Of a stretch of 64,000 nucleotides of DNA, positions 23,955-36,100 are shown piece by piece. Source of the stretch: Phytophthora colocasiae (Eukaryota; Oomycota; Peronosporomycetes; Peronosporales; Peronosporaceae); the NCBI GenBank assembly GCA_018806915.1, contig JAGKQI010000047.1, positions 1,674,001-1,738,000 on the forward strand, in the 5' to 3' direction. Position numbers and translations under genes: made by a program. The first letter of the stretch is position 1. Every line of letters starts with the position of its first letter. The notes beneath the pieces are model-generated. The model worked only from the letters and a program-made list of their open reading frames with translations. It was not told the DNA's origin and made no database searches.

Positions 23955-25294
23955 CTACAGCGATACTTTGAGTCGCTGCGCTATCGATCGGAGTGAAAGG
24001 TGGAGTTCGTCCTGTCGTTGACCACATTCAATGGCACTCGCTGCCATTTGCTGGACGATTTCTTCCAGTTTGTCCTGTTGATCGGCTTGCACGACTTTCA
24101 CCTCATTACTTAGCGTTCGGATCTCACGCGAGCAAATTGTCATCCCTTCATCAACTGCGCAGCGAATTCGAGCATGATTCTTTAGCAGACTGTCTATAGC
24201 CTCCTTCGTTCTGTGTTCTTGCAAAGCAACAGCATCGGAGAGAGTATCCAGTCGTTGATGTAGCTGAGTTTTCTCCAATTTCCCTTGTCGATCTATTGTT
24301 TCCTGCAGACCTTTGAGTTTACTTAGCCATTGTGACTGCTGCTTTGAGACTGTAGATCGTAATACTGTATACTCTTTAGCCAGTACTTGGATATCACTCG
24401 CAACAGTTGTAGTTGCTCCATTCGTCTGCTCTTTTAAGGCAAAAAGCTCCAGTTGAAGTTGACTACTTTCCTCTTTCAGACGTTTGAGAGCTTCCACTGC
24501 GTCTTCTTGTGAGAACTGCAGCGTCTTCTGCAGATGCGCAGCCTCTCGCTCGCGTGTCATTAAATCCTCCGATGTGTTTTTGACGTGAGCTATATCAGCC
24601 TGAGACTCATAGATGGCTAATTCAAGCTTTGAGCACACTTCCTGGACACTGAGAAAGCGCCGCTCGGATGTTTCCTGAAGCTGCCGCCGTTTACCATCCA
24701 TTCGTGGCACTTGTGACTCTAGCAGGCCAATGGAAGCTTCCAACTTGGCAACGCGATCTTGGAGTTGCGACGATGTAGCTGTAACCTGTTTCTGTATTTC
24801 CTCTGCAAATATGACTATGAGGATAAAACACCACGGATCGAGGGCATTTACAGTCTCCTACCAATTTCACTTGTACAGACATCGGACAGGGAACTAAAAG
24901 CTTCGTGCAACATGTCCACCTAATATAAGCGAGGAAATGTTGCTGTAAATTTTCAGTTTTGTGCAAAATAGTGAATAAACATGCCACCTTATCCGCAAGT
25001 TCTTGTACTGTTGCATCTCGTTGTGTCACCTCTCGGCTTTGAATCTGTGCAAAAATGTTAGAATTTTTTTAACTGTTCATTAGAAAACATCTAGCTGCTC
25101 ACCTCGAGGTTGTTCTTGAGTTCTTCTACATCAGTCACTAATGCATTCTGCAGCAGCACGTCAGTTTTAAGGATGAATTTAAGAGGTATACAGTATCGAA
25201 CCGTCTTCTTGGTGAGCGACACTGCAGATAGAGACTTGGTGGTCGTGGCCACCGCTGCCTTGGAGCTCTCTGTCGGTCGACGCAGAGCTCCCAT
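23955..25294 (-). CDS. Coiled-coil protein, possibly FAM81-like
   Basis: Four exons on the minus strand: 25294-25103, 25044-24988, 24919-24862 and 24802-23955. All have GT-AG junctions and compatible phases, giving 384 residues. After a Ser/Thr-rich N-terminal segment the protein is almost all heptad-rich helix (for example AKLEASIGLLESQVP, LQETIDRQGKLEKTQL, VVQADQQDKLEEIVQQM). No enzyme motif or membrane segment is seen. Overall size and continuous coiled coil recall FAM81-type proteins, but this is a weak resemblance. A structural or scaffold role is inferred. It ends tail-to-tail with the tetraspanin-like gene. Confidence 0.7.
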
Positions 25295-26622
25295 GGTCTT
25301 GTTGGTAGAGCAGACCTTGTAGGGTTTTCACCTTGTCCGTTTTTGCCCGTTACGCCTAGATTTAGATTCCTGCACTGTAATTTAGGTGGCGTGCTTCTCC
25401 TTCCTTGAATTTGTTTTGCGTTGAAACTCCACCTGATGAGTGGTGGAACTGCTTGGCGGTCGTTGCACGACTCGTGCCTCGTCGACGTCTCGAAATTAGC
25501 GTAAATACAGCGCAAGATATGGGTAATTATAGTCTCAACCTGACCGAGAAACATTGCTCTTTAAGCTGGATCGGCCGGGCCTGATGCTACATGTACATGT
25601 ATCAGATACTGTCACTGTGGTACTCCACGGGAGACCAACGCGGCTTTCCGACGTGCGTAAGGCAATTGCGTAAGACTGATGCCGTTACACGGATTCGAAT
25701 GGGATTTCATGTCAATTTTGGCCAACGGTGCCTGGACTCAGCATCCGTTGCACCAAGCTTGTCTTCAAGGCTACATAGAGACACGAAAGGAACGCTAGCG
25801 GTAACATCTCCGTTAACACCACCATGTCCCCAACGAGCAGATCGACAATGGACATCCGTCCACGCTAGAAACCACCGCTGTTACCTATGGTAAATTGTGG
25901 AGGGAATTTGTGCATTCAATTGTTGCATGTAAGATGGGAACAGATAGCAACACAAAGACTTACTAGTAGTAGTTCGAAAGCAGCACAAGGTACTGCACCA
26001 CGCAACTTCCGAAACTTGACGTTGAAGTAGCGCGTGGCTATGCAAAGATCTATCTAAAGATCAGGGACAAAGCCACGCACAACATTTCAATTGCCTTTCG
26101 GCAAGGCTGCTGTCTGTTTGCTACTAGTACTTTCACGTCTGGAGGTAACAAGCTAGCGTTTTATCGACCTTCGTTCGCCCTTGTCTACACTTACATCTTC
26201 AAGACAACTTGCTTTCAATGACATCTCAAGTGTCATTGACTTTAGCATATTTTCAAACATGCGTGATGAGATGGTGCCAACATCTCACACTACATGATCG
26301 AACATTAAGTACCATGAACCTCTGAACAACATCGCAAGCTAGCTGCACATGTATTTTAGAGCTCCGTATGGGGCAACGCGGTCGGGGCCGCTTTAATTTG
26401 CTACTCTAGGCTATCTCAACCAAATGCCAAAAATCGCACTGGGATGAGTCGTCGCCAGAATTTTCTACGAGTGTGTCTGTCTGGCCCTTCTCCGTTAAAC
26501 AACTTGATTTCACTATCGCTCAAACCGCCACGCCGGACTCGACCAACTCAGCCTTAATCTGCTTCCATTTAGAGATTCACTCGCTCCGAAACAAGTCTCG
26601 ACATTCTCGATTCACGTACGCC
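25295..26622. other. Intergenic, no gene seen
   Basis: 1.3 kb with short, unconvincing ORFs. CTACATGTACATGTA at about 25587-25601. No repeats or RNA gene recognised. It should contain the promoters of the coiled-coil gene (minus) and of family member B (plus). Confidence 0.45.
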
Positions 26623-27474
26623 ATGACGTCCGTCTCGCCACACCGCCGGTCGCTGTCTGAGAGTTTGAAGCTCTGCTATATGGCTACCTTAGAGGAGGAC
26701 TCGGTAGGGCCGGCTCGCCCGTCCCAGCCGCTCACTGAACCTGTGGACGATCACCATCCTCTTGTGTTGGCTGTGGACCACGCTGAAGAGCCACTGCTGG
26801 CTCTGGAGCACCGTTCGAAGTCCGAGAGCTTCATCTGCACGGCGCAGGGAATTGTTTTTGAGGACAACAAGAGCGAGTACGGCGCAAAACTGACCAACCT
26901 CATGACGTTGGCGGCCAATGCCAACGCCCTAGGTTCGCACAGCAATGTGCTGCTGGCCAAGAAGGCGCTCCGGTATCGCAAGGCTGTGGAGCGCCGCCGC
27001 ATCATGGAGAGTGAAGGTCCGTTGATGGCCTCGCGTCGCCAGAAGGTCTTCTGCAAAAAATATGGAAACGCTGCGTGGCAGTCGACCTGGAAGATGAGTC
27101 AGTCCACCCACCCGTTGCGACGCTGGAGGCTTGATGAAGTTGCGGCTGCAAATGAAGCAGCTGCCGAGGTGAAAGTTGCGTATTCCTCGCTGCATACTGT
27201 GAAGGTGGCTCACATGTGCACAGAGTGTATGTTGTCTTGTGTAGTTTGTTGCATATATTTAAAACGCCCCGATGAAATCGCAGCGACACTGCATTTGCAT
27301 AATTCATTATCGCGTTGCTACCTGTTTTGCATTAAGCTACAGCAGAAACTCGCATCTTCGAGAAGGTTTACTACATGTAGTTATTGGTATTTAAAAAAGA
27401 TCAATTTTAAAATATTTAAAAAGATTAAAAGGAAAAGAAGAGATGAAGAAGAGAAGAAGAAGACGTTTGATTAG
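26623..27474 (+). CDS. Small basic protein, RSKSES/AKKALxYR family, member B
   Basis: The start ATG at 26623 (MTSVSPHRRSLSES) matches member C's start (MTLSNSSPCARVSRRRSLSD). The core is HRSKSESFICTAQG, IVFEDN, LMTLAANANAL, SNVLLAKKALRYRK, ERRR. Beyond ERRR the frame continues with a plausible basic stretch (MASRRQKVFCKKYG, RRWRLDEVAAANEAAAEVK). From about 27225 it becomes Cys- and Lys-rich in AT-rich DNA and looks like read-through, so an intron (GTATGT at about 27226) or an earlier end is likely. No known domain. Conserved RSKSES fits a basophilic-kinase site; function unknown. Confidence 0.6.
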   Translation: MTSVSPHRRSLSESLKLCYMATLEEDSVGPARPSQPLTEPVDDHHPLVLAVDHAEEPLLALEHRSKSESFICTAQGIVFEDNKSEYGAKLTNLMTLAANANALGSHSNVLLAKKALRYRKAVERRRIMESEGPLMASRRQKVFCKKYGNAAWQSTWKMSQSTHPLRRWRLDEVAAANEAAAEVKVAYSSLHTVKVAHMCTECMLSCVVCCIYLKRPDEIAATLHLHNSLSRCYLFCIKLQQKLASSRRFTTCSYWYLKKINFKIFKKIKRKRRDEEEKKKTFD

Positions 27475-28318
27475 TAGTGAGCGGAGAACTCCACATGTCC
27501 ACCAGTAACTTGATTTTTATTTTTATTTTTTTTTTTTATTTTTATTTTTAGCGGTCCACCAGTAACTTGAGCTTTACGCTCGAAATACTCATCAGTCATC
27601 TGCGTTGCGTCATTCTGGAAGCTCGTCATCAAGGCAGTTCTTCTTTGAAGCGTTGGCACTTATCGGAAATGCCATCGTGGATGTGTGGAACTGAAAGTTG
27701 CTGTTACATGTTTGAGACCGAACACTTCCGGGCCCTTCAGCTCTACCGTAATCATCATGTGGGGTGAACTCAGTGTTAAGGCCAGAAGACAACGAGATTC
27801 CATGAGGGTGACGTGCCTCAGTAGTTAACAAGCAGCTATTGCCTCGGCCCAAAGTTCTTTTTCAAGTCTGTGGCCGCTAGGAGATCAAGCCACTGGATTT
27901 CCTGCCAAAATTGGAGCACTTTTTCTCGATAACTCTCACAGATTGACCATCGCCTCGGTGGACTGGTCTGTGTTGTTCACCAGGTTGCGCTTCAACAAGA
28001 GTTTTAGCCGTTGGTCGGGAGACCGTTTTCCTTAGACGACGCAACTCTGGCCGATGTTGAGTACATTCGCAGGGATATTGCGTCGCCATGAATGGCACCG
28101 ATTTCTCCAGTGCCTCGACACCGTACCACCGGCCCGATCAAGTTAAAAAAAATCTTCCAAAAAACGCCACTTCGGTTTCGTTGGAGCGGTCCTATCTGGC
28201 CCTGTGCAACCACACTGCCAAGATGCCAAGCCGTTTAGTAGACGAAGCAATTAAGTACACATACTTCTGCTATGATTCATTAAACATTTTGCGACAAACT
28301 CAACACTCCGTCTTCACT
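27475..28318. other. Intergenic with T-rich tract
   Basis: A low-complexity (TTTTTA)n tract at about 27508-27550 is flanked by a repeated GGTCCACCAGTAACTTGA-like sequence (about 27496-27512 and 27551-27568). A weak minus-strand frame (27852-27610) was not assigned. Confidence 0.4.
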
Positions 28319-28705
28319 ATGACGCTAAGCAATTCGTCACCGTGTGCGCGCGTTTCTCGTCGCCGTTCGCTGTCTGATGGATGCAATATTCACCTCCTGG
28401 TTGCTATTACCGAGGGTGCAGCCTTGTACACTCAAGCGGAAGATGAAGAGACCGACGAAGATCAAACCCAGCCAACACAGTGCATCAACCGGGACGACGT
28501 ACCTCTAGCTCTGCGGTCCAAGTCTGAAAGCATTATCTGCACTGCACAAGGGGTTAAATTCGAGGACAAATACCAGAAATACAAGTGCAGACTGGCCAGC
28601 CTCGTGGCATTGGCTGCCAATCCGGCCAGCTCCAACAGCAACTCACTGCTAGCCAAGAAGGCGCTTCAGTATCGCAACAAGACCATAGAACGTCGACGTG
28701 CCTAG
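28319..28705 (+). CDS. Small basic protein, RSKSES/AKKALxYR family, member C
   Basis: 128 residues from ATG 28319. The frame is open upstream to 28088, but this ATG matches the start of member B. The N-terminus is RVSRRRSLSDG; an acidic linker (EDEETDEDQ) follows. The conserved core is LRSKSESIICTAQG, VKFEDK, LASLVALAANP, SNSLLAKKALQYRN, then ERRRA and stop. It is the cleanest of the three paralogues and shows where the family core ends. No known domain, signal peptide or membrane segment. Confidence 0.65.
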   Translation: MTLSNSSPCARVSRRRSLSDGCNIHLLVAITEGAALYTQAEDEETDEDQTQPTQCINRDDVPLALRSKSESIICTAQGVKFEDKYQKYKCRLASLVALAANPASSNSNSLLAKKALQYRNKTIERRRA

Positions 28706-28798
28706 CTTTGCACCAATATCATATTAGACACAGTGTTTAGACACAGTGTTTAGACTGCATATCCCGTACAATACACACCAGCATGGTACTTCTCCACT

Positions 28799-29485
28799 TT
28801 ATCCACACACCCGCTGCTTCTCCTTCTTCATGGTTCTCTTCTTGGCTTTATCCTTCCTGGCCTTATCCTTCGCCAGCAGTTCCTTCTCGTACTTGACCTT
28901 CTTCTCATGCTCCTTCTTCATCTTGTCCCTCATGGCATTTTGAGCCTGTTGCACCCTCTGTCTATTGGAATTAGCAGGGCCTACATCTGCCGAAACCTTC
29001 TCCTTGTCCTTGATCTTGACGACATTGCCCTCCTCATCGAACTCTGACATGACAGTGAAGCCATATTCACTGATGAGCTGCTCCCGGGCCGCGATTTCTT
29101 CGCGCGTCATGTTTTTAAGGCGGTTCGCAGCTTTCTCCTTCTCCCGTTCCGCCGCTTCCTCAGCCTCCTGACGTTGTTTCTCTCTTAACTGCATGTCCTT
29201 CATCTTCTTCTCTGCAAGCTTAAGCTCTTCCTCCTGTTGGGATTGCTGTTGCTCACTCTGGAAAAGATTTTCAACGTCTTTTGTCATTTTCGCAATGTCC
29301 AGAGTTTTGTCGAGAATCTCCTGAGCCACGAGACCGTCTGCCGCACCGGAGAAGACGGCAATCACGCTCTCCACGCGCTCCGACACGTCCATGTCCTCGT
29401 CCTGCAACAGACCGAGCGCGTAGTCCACGTAGACCGACGCATCCAGGCCCAGGGTCGACACCTTGTCAGTCACCCACGCCTCCAT
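28799..29485 (-). CDS. CCDC43-like coiled-coil protein
   Basis: Single exon, 228 residues. I chose ATG 29485 (MEAWVTDKVSTLG) because the longer frame begins with GTG. The N-terminal 80 residues (WVTDKVSTLGLDASVYVDYALGLL...ILDKTL) resemble the helical N-terminal domain of CCDC43. The rest is a long Glu/Lys/Gln-rich coiled coil (about 90-150), an ISEYGF segment and a very basic C-terminus (KARKDKAKKRTMKKEKQR). CCDC43-family function is poorly known. Upstream on the minus strand are CCAAT and a TCATTTCATGAT initiator-like sequence. Confidence 0.75.
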   Translation of the reverse strand: MEAWVTDKVSTLGLDASVYVDYALGLLQDEDMDVSERVESVIAVFSGAADGLVAQEILDKTLDIAKMTKDVENLFQSEQQQSQQEEELKLAEKKMKDMQLREKQRQEAEEAAEREKEKAANRLKNMTREEIAAREQLISEYGFTVMSEFDEEGNVVKIKDKEKVSADVGPANSNRQRVQQAQNAMRDKMKKEHEKKVKYEKELLAKDKARKDKAKKRTMKKEKQRVCG

Positions 29486-30182
29486 GGCTGCCACCGATTT
29501 TTTTTGTCAAAAGAAGTAATTTATCATGAAATGATTTGTGATTGGTTGAAAATATGGCATGGCTACACAAGTTGAAGTCCTCGTTTTTTGTTGTTGCAAC
29601 AACAAGAGGTGGGAAAGGCAACTTACTGTATATGACATCTACTATATTGCAATTGCGCTGGATTAGTGGACGGTGGAATGGGGAGTAGATGGCATCTTTG
29701 GTGTGTGGTCAAAGATTCCAGACAAGACGGTTACCAAACCTCCGAGTCTCAGAGGATAAGATGAACGTTGCTCATGCATGCGTGCGCTTGCAACCTCGCT
29801 CACTTATTGTAACTGGCCCTACTCAGAGCTGTGGATGGAGAGACCGGTAAGGAACGATGGCTCATGACAAAAAATCTATCTCGCTTCATTTGTCACGTTG
29901 CTGCCGCTTCAAAGTTTTTCCCCGTTCTACCGTTCTAGCACGCGATATACCAGACTTTCCTCCCAGATTTATTGCCGTGAGGTGACGTGCCAAACCTGAA
30001 GCACCCGACTGTAAAGATTCACTGGTTGCTTGAGTTACCAAAACTTATTGACTATTCAAGACGCGCTATAACTGTTTCAGAGAAAATTAAGGAGAAGTCA
30101 ACATTGCACTGGTATGATGACTTCTCCTTTATTTTCTCTACCAGAGACAATGTAGGCGTGATGCCAGGAAAATTGCTGTGCT
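29486..30182. other. Intergenic with a strong hairpin
   Basis: No gene seen. Contains the inverted repeat at 30079-30139. Confidence 0.4.
30079..30139. repeat. 22-bp-stem inverted repeat
   Basis: AGAGAAAATTAAGGAGAAGT at 30079 onward pairs with 30118-30139 with one mismatch over 22 bp and a 17-nt loop. It is about 45 bp beyond the stop of the PhyH-like gene, so is probably in its 3' UTR. It could be a MITE remnant or a structured RNA end. Confidence 0.6.
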
Positions 30183-33100
30183 CTAGTTCTCTCTGCAACG
30201 CTTCGATTTCTTTGTAACATCTCCATTGGAGTTCGTTACTCTGCACGGAACCGCAAAACTCAACGGTGATGGATCATTGGGACGAGCGCTGATCTTTTCG
30301 CTCGAGTACTGCGCGTAAAAAGCTCGTCGAGCTGTTTCCGATCTGTTACTTGATGAGCAGTGCCACACATTCGACCGGAAGAACAGCACATCTCCTTGTT
30401 TCACAGTCACCGATTCACTCGCATGTTTCCTCAAGTTCTCCACGCCATCATCTTCCGATTCAGACAGTTTATCCAGCGAAACAAACTGTAGAGCCCCATT
30501 TACCCTTGTTACATCGTCCAACGCACACCAAGCTGACATGTACGGACGAATTGACTCTCGATGCACGCACATAGCAAGCTGTTCGTCGTCATCTCGATGC
30601 CAGCGGAACTCCACGTGACTTTGAGGAGGCTTCACCACGTAATGTTCGTTGAAGAAGAACACGTCCTCAATAGCCATTAGCTGACCAGCGATCGTCGGTA
30701 ACTTCTCGAACAGTAGCGACGAGAAAACGCCGTGTGGATCACTCTTGCTCTTCAACTGCTTGGCTCGAGTTGTCAAGTAGCTACTAGCATCTGTCCGCGC
30801 CGCGTCGGAGTCTCGCATCTACAAGATGGACGTCGGTCATTTATTAATGAAAAATACTATGCACGAATTATTAGACTAAGGTATTTGACCGTCAGTTTAA
30901 AAGTGAGGAGGGCATACAAGCGGGCGCAATATGCCACGCGTCCTCCTCACGAACAACATCCCTCGGTATATTTTAGTGTCACTTAGTAAGTGACCTTATA
31001 AAGTAGTAAGATGGTTGACCTTTTCTATTGGCTTTTGTTCCTTATCATTTTATCCAATAAATGGAGTCCCATAACACTCCCACTAAAAGTTCAAGCACAT
31101 CTTATGCCTTCTCATATGTTTCAAGTGATAGCTTATCACAACTTCTATCATGCCTTATCCTTCCCTGGTCTCAGATGATATGTCTCACTAACGATTCAGT
31201 TACTTCTAATCGCTTCCGAATTTTCATACGATATTTCTCTCATACAAATTTATAGTACGCTACTCAGCACATCTTTTTTGCTCTTATCTCATATCCATGC
31301 GTCCTTTCAAAAGTGCCTTTTCGCAAAAAATAGATTTGGTGGCTCACAACCTTTGCCTTTGAATCTCCAACGTTGGGACACCAAATTTTTGACCTAATCG
31401 CTGAGATAGTCCATAACCAAAATTTGTGATCCACAGAATATTTTTCTTCTTTACCTTATGGCTTCCGACTTTATTTGACCTGTATTTTACCGGGTTGGCG
31501 CTTCTGACGCCTAACTTTCCTCACTCTTGGTTTTACTTCTTAAGTCTCGGTTCGACATAGCGCCTCTGGCCGCTTTTAAACCCTTCGGGGGGGCATCGAC
31601 AATCACTGTTACAGCGCTCGGAACTTCGGTTTCGGGTTGTTCCATCCAGAGTTTGGGAAGCGTCTGAGCACGGTTCTAAAGGCATGGCTGGGGTCTGACC
31701 CCTCCCTTCCCAGATGCGGTCAACGGGACCACTTGCAGTGTTAGCATCACGTTATCGTGGTGTGTCGGTGTCTAGTCCATAACTTTGAGCTTATTTTGTA
31801 ACCTTGAGATAACCAATATTATAACGTTACGTCTTTATTGTTCTTCTTAAACCGCATAAGTCTTTTCCTTGGTACACTTCAACAACCAATCCATATCTTA
31901 GCACTTCAACTTGAGCAGTATCTTTGACTTTAAGTCGAGAAGTATCTTTTGGACTTCAACATCAAGCAGATGGCCGACCTTTTGGGGAATCTTGAATGTA
32001 TCTTTTAACTTCAACTCGCTAGTCGAATGTAACAAAACCGTTACTTCAAGTGACATAACTTGAAGTGATTAGGTTGGGGAAAGGTCCTTTACCCCCATCA
32101 GAGCCCTAAGTTTTTCAAATTGGCTTTGCGGTAGTGCCTTAGTCAGGGCATCAGCCACCATATCATTCGTGTTGCAGTATGTTACTACAATTCTTCCCTT
32201 ATCATGTACTTCTCTAGCATAAAGCCCTTTAATATCAATGTGCTTTGTTGAAGTATGATTGGCTGGATCTCGTATTATACTAATGGCACCTTTGTTATCA
32301 CACCAACATACTACTGGTTGTGACTGCTTAAAGCCGAGCTCTTCTAATAAGATCCACAGCCATTCGCTTTCTTTGACTCCTTCACTTGCAGCTATCAATT
32401 CTGCTTGAGCTGTATGAAGGCTCACTGTGTCTTGTCTTGAACTTTTCCAAGTAATACATGCATCCGCCATAATACTCACATACCCAGTCACTGACTTTCT
32501 GTTCTCATTAGCATTCGCGAAGCTCGCGTCTGTGTACAACTCATACATCACTTCTTTACTATTACCATCAAATATGAGTCCGTACGTCGACGTTCCTTTC
32601 AGATACTTTAGTACTCTCTGGGCTGCCTTGTAATGGCTCTTGTTATAGCATGATAGGAATTTGCTTAGTTCCCTCACAGCATTTGCTATATCGGGACGTG
32701 TTCCTCGCACAAGATACATCAGTGACCCAACCAGACCTCTGTAATCAAATGGTTGAGCTGCGATTTGGTCAACACTTAATGTAGCCTCTTTCTCCAGTAC
32801 TACACTCTTCGCTTGTGGAGTTGGCTCTGAGTTGCATTCAGTCATATCAAACTTTTGTAGTAAGTCCATTATATATTTATGTTGTGACATACTTAACATC
32901 CTATTCTTCCTGTCTCGCTTTATTTCCATCTTTAGTAGATAGTGGATATCACCAAGATCCTTCATAGCGAATCGTGCAGAAAGTTCTGCCTTTACTTTTC
33001 CCAGCAATTTCATATCACTAGCGGCGATAGTAATATCATCCACATAGACGCAGATTAGTACTATCTGCGTTACTCCATTTACCTCCCACTTTTGACGGTA

Positions 33101-36100
33101 CAAACAGTACTCCTTTTTGCATCGACAAAATCCAAGGCTTACCAGGAACTTATTCAACAGGGCATACCAAATTCTCGGTGCCTGTTTAAGGCCATATAGG
33201 CTCTTTTTTAATTTGCAAACAGAGGAAGTATTACCGTGCCGAAATCCACTGGGCTGTTGCATATAGATATCTTCATGCAATGTTCCATTCAAGAATGCAG
33301 TTGATACGTCCATTTGGTGGACATGAAGATCTTTAATAGTCGAGATCGCAAGTAGTAGTCGTAAAGACTCATATCGTGCAACTGGCGAAAATATCTCATT
33401 GAAATCAACACCATATATCTGAGTATTACCTCGGACGACTAACCTCGCTTTAAATCGCTCAACTGACCCGTTCGGAAAGTACTTAACATCGAAAACCCAA
33501 TGACACCCTAATACTTTTCTTCCGTTCGGTAGCGGTACTATTTCCCATGTATCATTTGCTACCAATGCTTGATACTCAATTTGAACTGCTTCCTCCCACA
33601 GTTTGGCATGTGGGCCTCTTCTTGCCTCTTTGAGTGATCGTGGAATCGGTATCACTTTGGTGTTTGTAGTAACACTATTGATTGATACTACAAAATCTTG
33701 TAGTCGTGTGTTAGGAGTTCTTTTTCTACGACTTCGAGGAATGGGGGGTACGGCGTCACATTGAGCTCCCACTGTCCCTGTACTAACGAGGGTTGGGGTA
33801 TTCTCAATTTCTACCCGCGATTTCTTAGCGTGATGAGGTTGAAGTTGTTGTTTCGCTCTCTTTCCTAATACGCCAATATCCTCCAAATTCCTCTCACTTA
33901 TTTCAATACTTCCAGAAGGAAACGATTGCGCAATTAAACCTTCAGTTGTAGTAATACCAAACTTGACATCTCGAGCTATAAGGTACTGATTTGATTTAAT
34001 GTCAAGTAGTCGATACCCTTTATAACTATCCGACAGGCCCAGAAGTTTACACTCAATAGCTCTTTCACTAAGTTTCTTATCTGACCGTTTTGATTTTGGA
34101 ACATGTGCGTAACAGGTACTACCCCAAATTCTTAGTGGTAGTCCAGTCGGTTTTGTTCCAAATAGAGCTTCATAAGGGCTTTTACCTTTAAGTCGTGCTG
34201 TTGGAATTCTGTTATTCACTGCAGTCATATATAAGAGTGCTTCTGGCCACCACTTTGCAGCCATACCTGATCCAATCAGTGCACATCGAACCTTCCCCAT
34301 AATGGTCTGGTGTGCTCTCTCAGCAGATCCGTTCTCTTCCTGTGACTCCACATTAGACTGTTGGTATACCAGACCATTGTTGGCACAATAACTTTTTAGA
34401 ATCTCATTCACGAATTCAGAGCCTCCATCAGTCCTTATTCGCTTTACTTTGTATGGGAATTGTTTTTCCAACTGCTTCATAAGGGTCTTAACAATTTTCC
34501 CAACCTCTTTTAGAGATTTCATCACAAAGTACCACTTATAAGCAGTAGCATCATCTACCACTGCCAAGGCATGTCTATAACCCAAAGAATTATATAATCC
34601 ATTGACTTTTAGCTTTACCATTGAGTCCATATGCAACGTGTGCAGTGGTTCAGATGTTTTAGTTCCTCTCATATTTCTGTATGACATTCTCCGTGATTTC
34701 GCTAGTTCACAAGTGCGACAAAAGAAGGCGACTTTTTCCATCTCATTTCGTGGTAAACATGGCGTATCTTTGATTACTCCACCCGTAAGAATGTTAATGA
34801 GCCGTCCTTTTCCTACATGACCTAGTCTCAGGTGCCACTCCATTAGCATTTTCTGAACATTTTCCCGGCTCCTTTTGTCAACTGATAGTACTTTCGTATT
34901 GAGATTCAAGCGTCGGCTTGGAAGATAGTACACCTCATCGATTGCTACTGCAGCAAATATGAATCGGTTATTACTATCCAAGAAGTATAGAAATTCACCA
35001 TTCTTTGCTTGAATATGATGGTATCCTTGAGTTGCTAAGTAGTACGCACTTAGTAAATTACTACCGCACTTTTCATCAAAAGCAACATTCTTTATTGAGA
35101 TCTTACTGTAGTAACCGCTTGGCTTTAGTATACTAAATTTCACGGTTCCTTGTAACTCACTAGAAGATGTGCCTCCATTTCCATACTCAAATGTATGCGC
35201 TTGACCTTGGCCTATGTGGCTGAACCATCTTTGGTCCGAGCTTAAAGCGAGTCCAGCTCCTGTATCAACCACCCATAGACTGTTAGTAACTCTCAGTTGC
35301 TTCAACTTCAAAAGATACGCAGGGTATCTTTTCCGTACCTCATCGTCGATGTCCATCGGGTTCATCGGAGCTTCGTTTTCGCTCCCGTCACTCGTAGGGA
35401 TAGCTTCTTTGAATTCAAATTCATCAGCATCTTCAATCGCTTTCGCTAGTTGGCTGTCAAACGCCAGTGCTTCTGCTGGTGTTCTCTCAACCACGCCACC
35501 GCGCGTCACATTTTCGGTAGTCGACTTGACAGATTTCTTGACGGCGTTGACCTTTTTCTTCTTTCGAGCACCGGGTGCCGTGTTAATGTCCGATCGGAAC
35601 AACGCACCTCCAGGGCGATTAGGGTCTCGGTCCGCAAGCATCACCGGGCAATCCTTCTTCCAGTGTCCGTTCTCAAGGCAGTAGAAGCACTCCCTTTCTT
35701 GTGACGAAGGCGCGTCACTTTGCTTCCTCTTTTTGCCAGTTACCTTCTTGGCGATGTTGATGGGCATCGGTCGCCGTTTCTCCGTCAACATGCAGATTTC
35801 CTTCTTGGATCTCTCAGCGAAAACACGTCGGAGGCTTGTTTCAACATTTTCGATAGTAAACCACTCTGGCGTCATACTGACTGAGCTACCCCAAAATTCA
35901 CTTGGGAGTAGAGCCAGCACTTGCATGCACAACCAGGGTTCGGTCACCATGTCCTTGTTAACCAGAGCCCTCATCTTCCGGTTGATATCATTTCGGAGCT
36001 TCTTGAGCTGGGCGAATAGGGTCCCCAGGTTGTTCCAGTTGGATGCGGTTAGGCGCTCCCACTGACGGAGTAACTCAATGACCCCCCCTGCGTCACCAAG

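Noticed and set aside
27610..27852. Minus-strand ORF with TPHDDYGRAEGPG
   Set aside because: No domain, start or splice context; possibly an old transposon scrap but not supportable.
30869..31076. 208-bp repeat as a MITE
   Set aside because: It is a direct repeat of 36532-36739 enclosing a copia polyprotein with a 5-bp duplication, hence an LTR.
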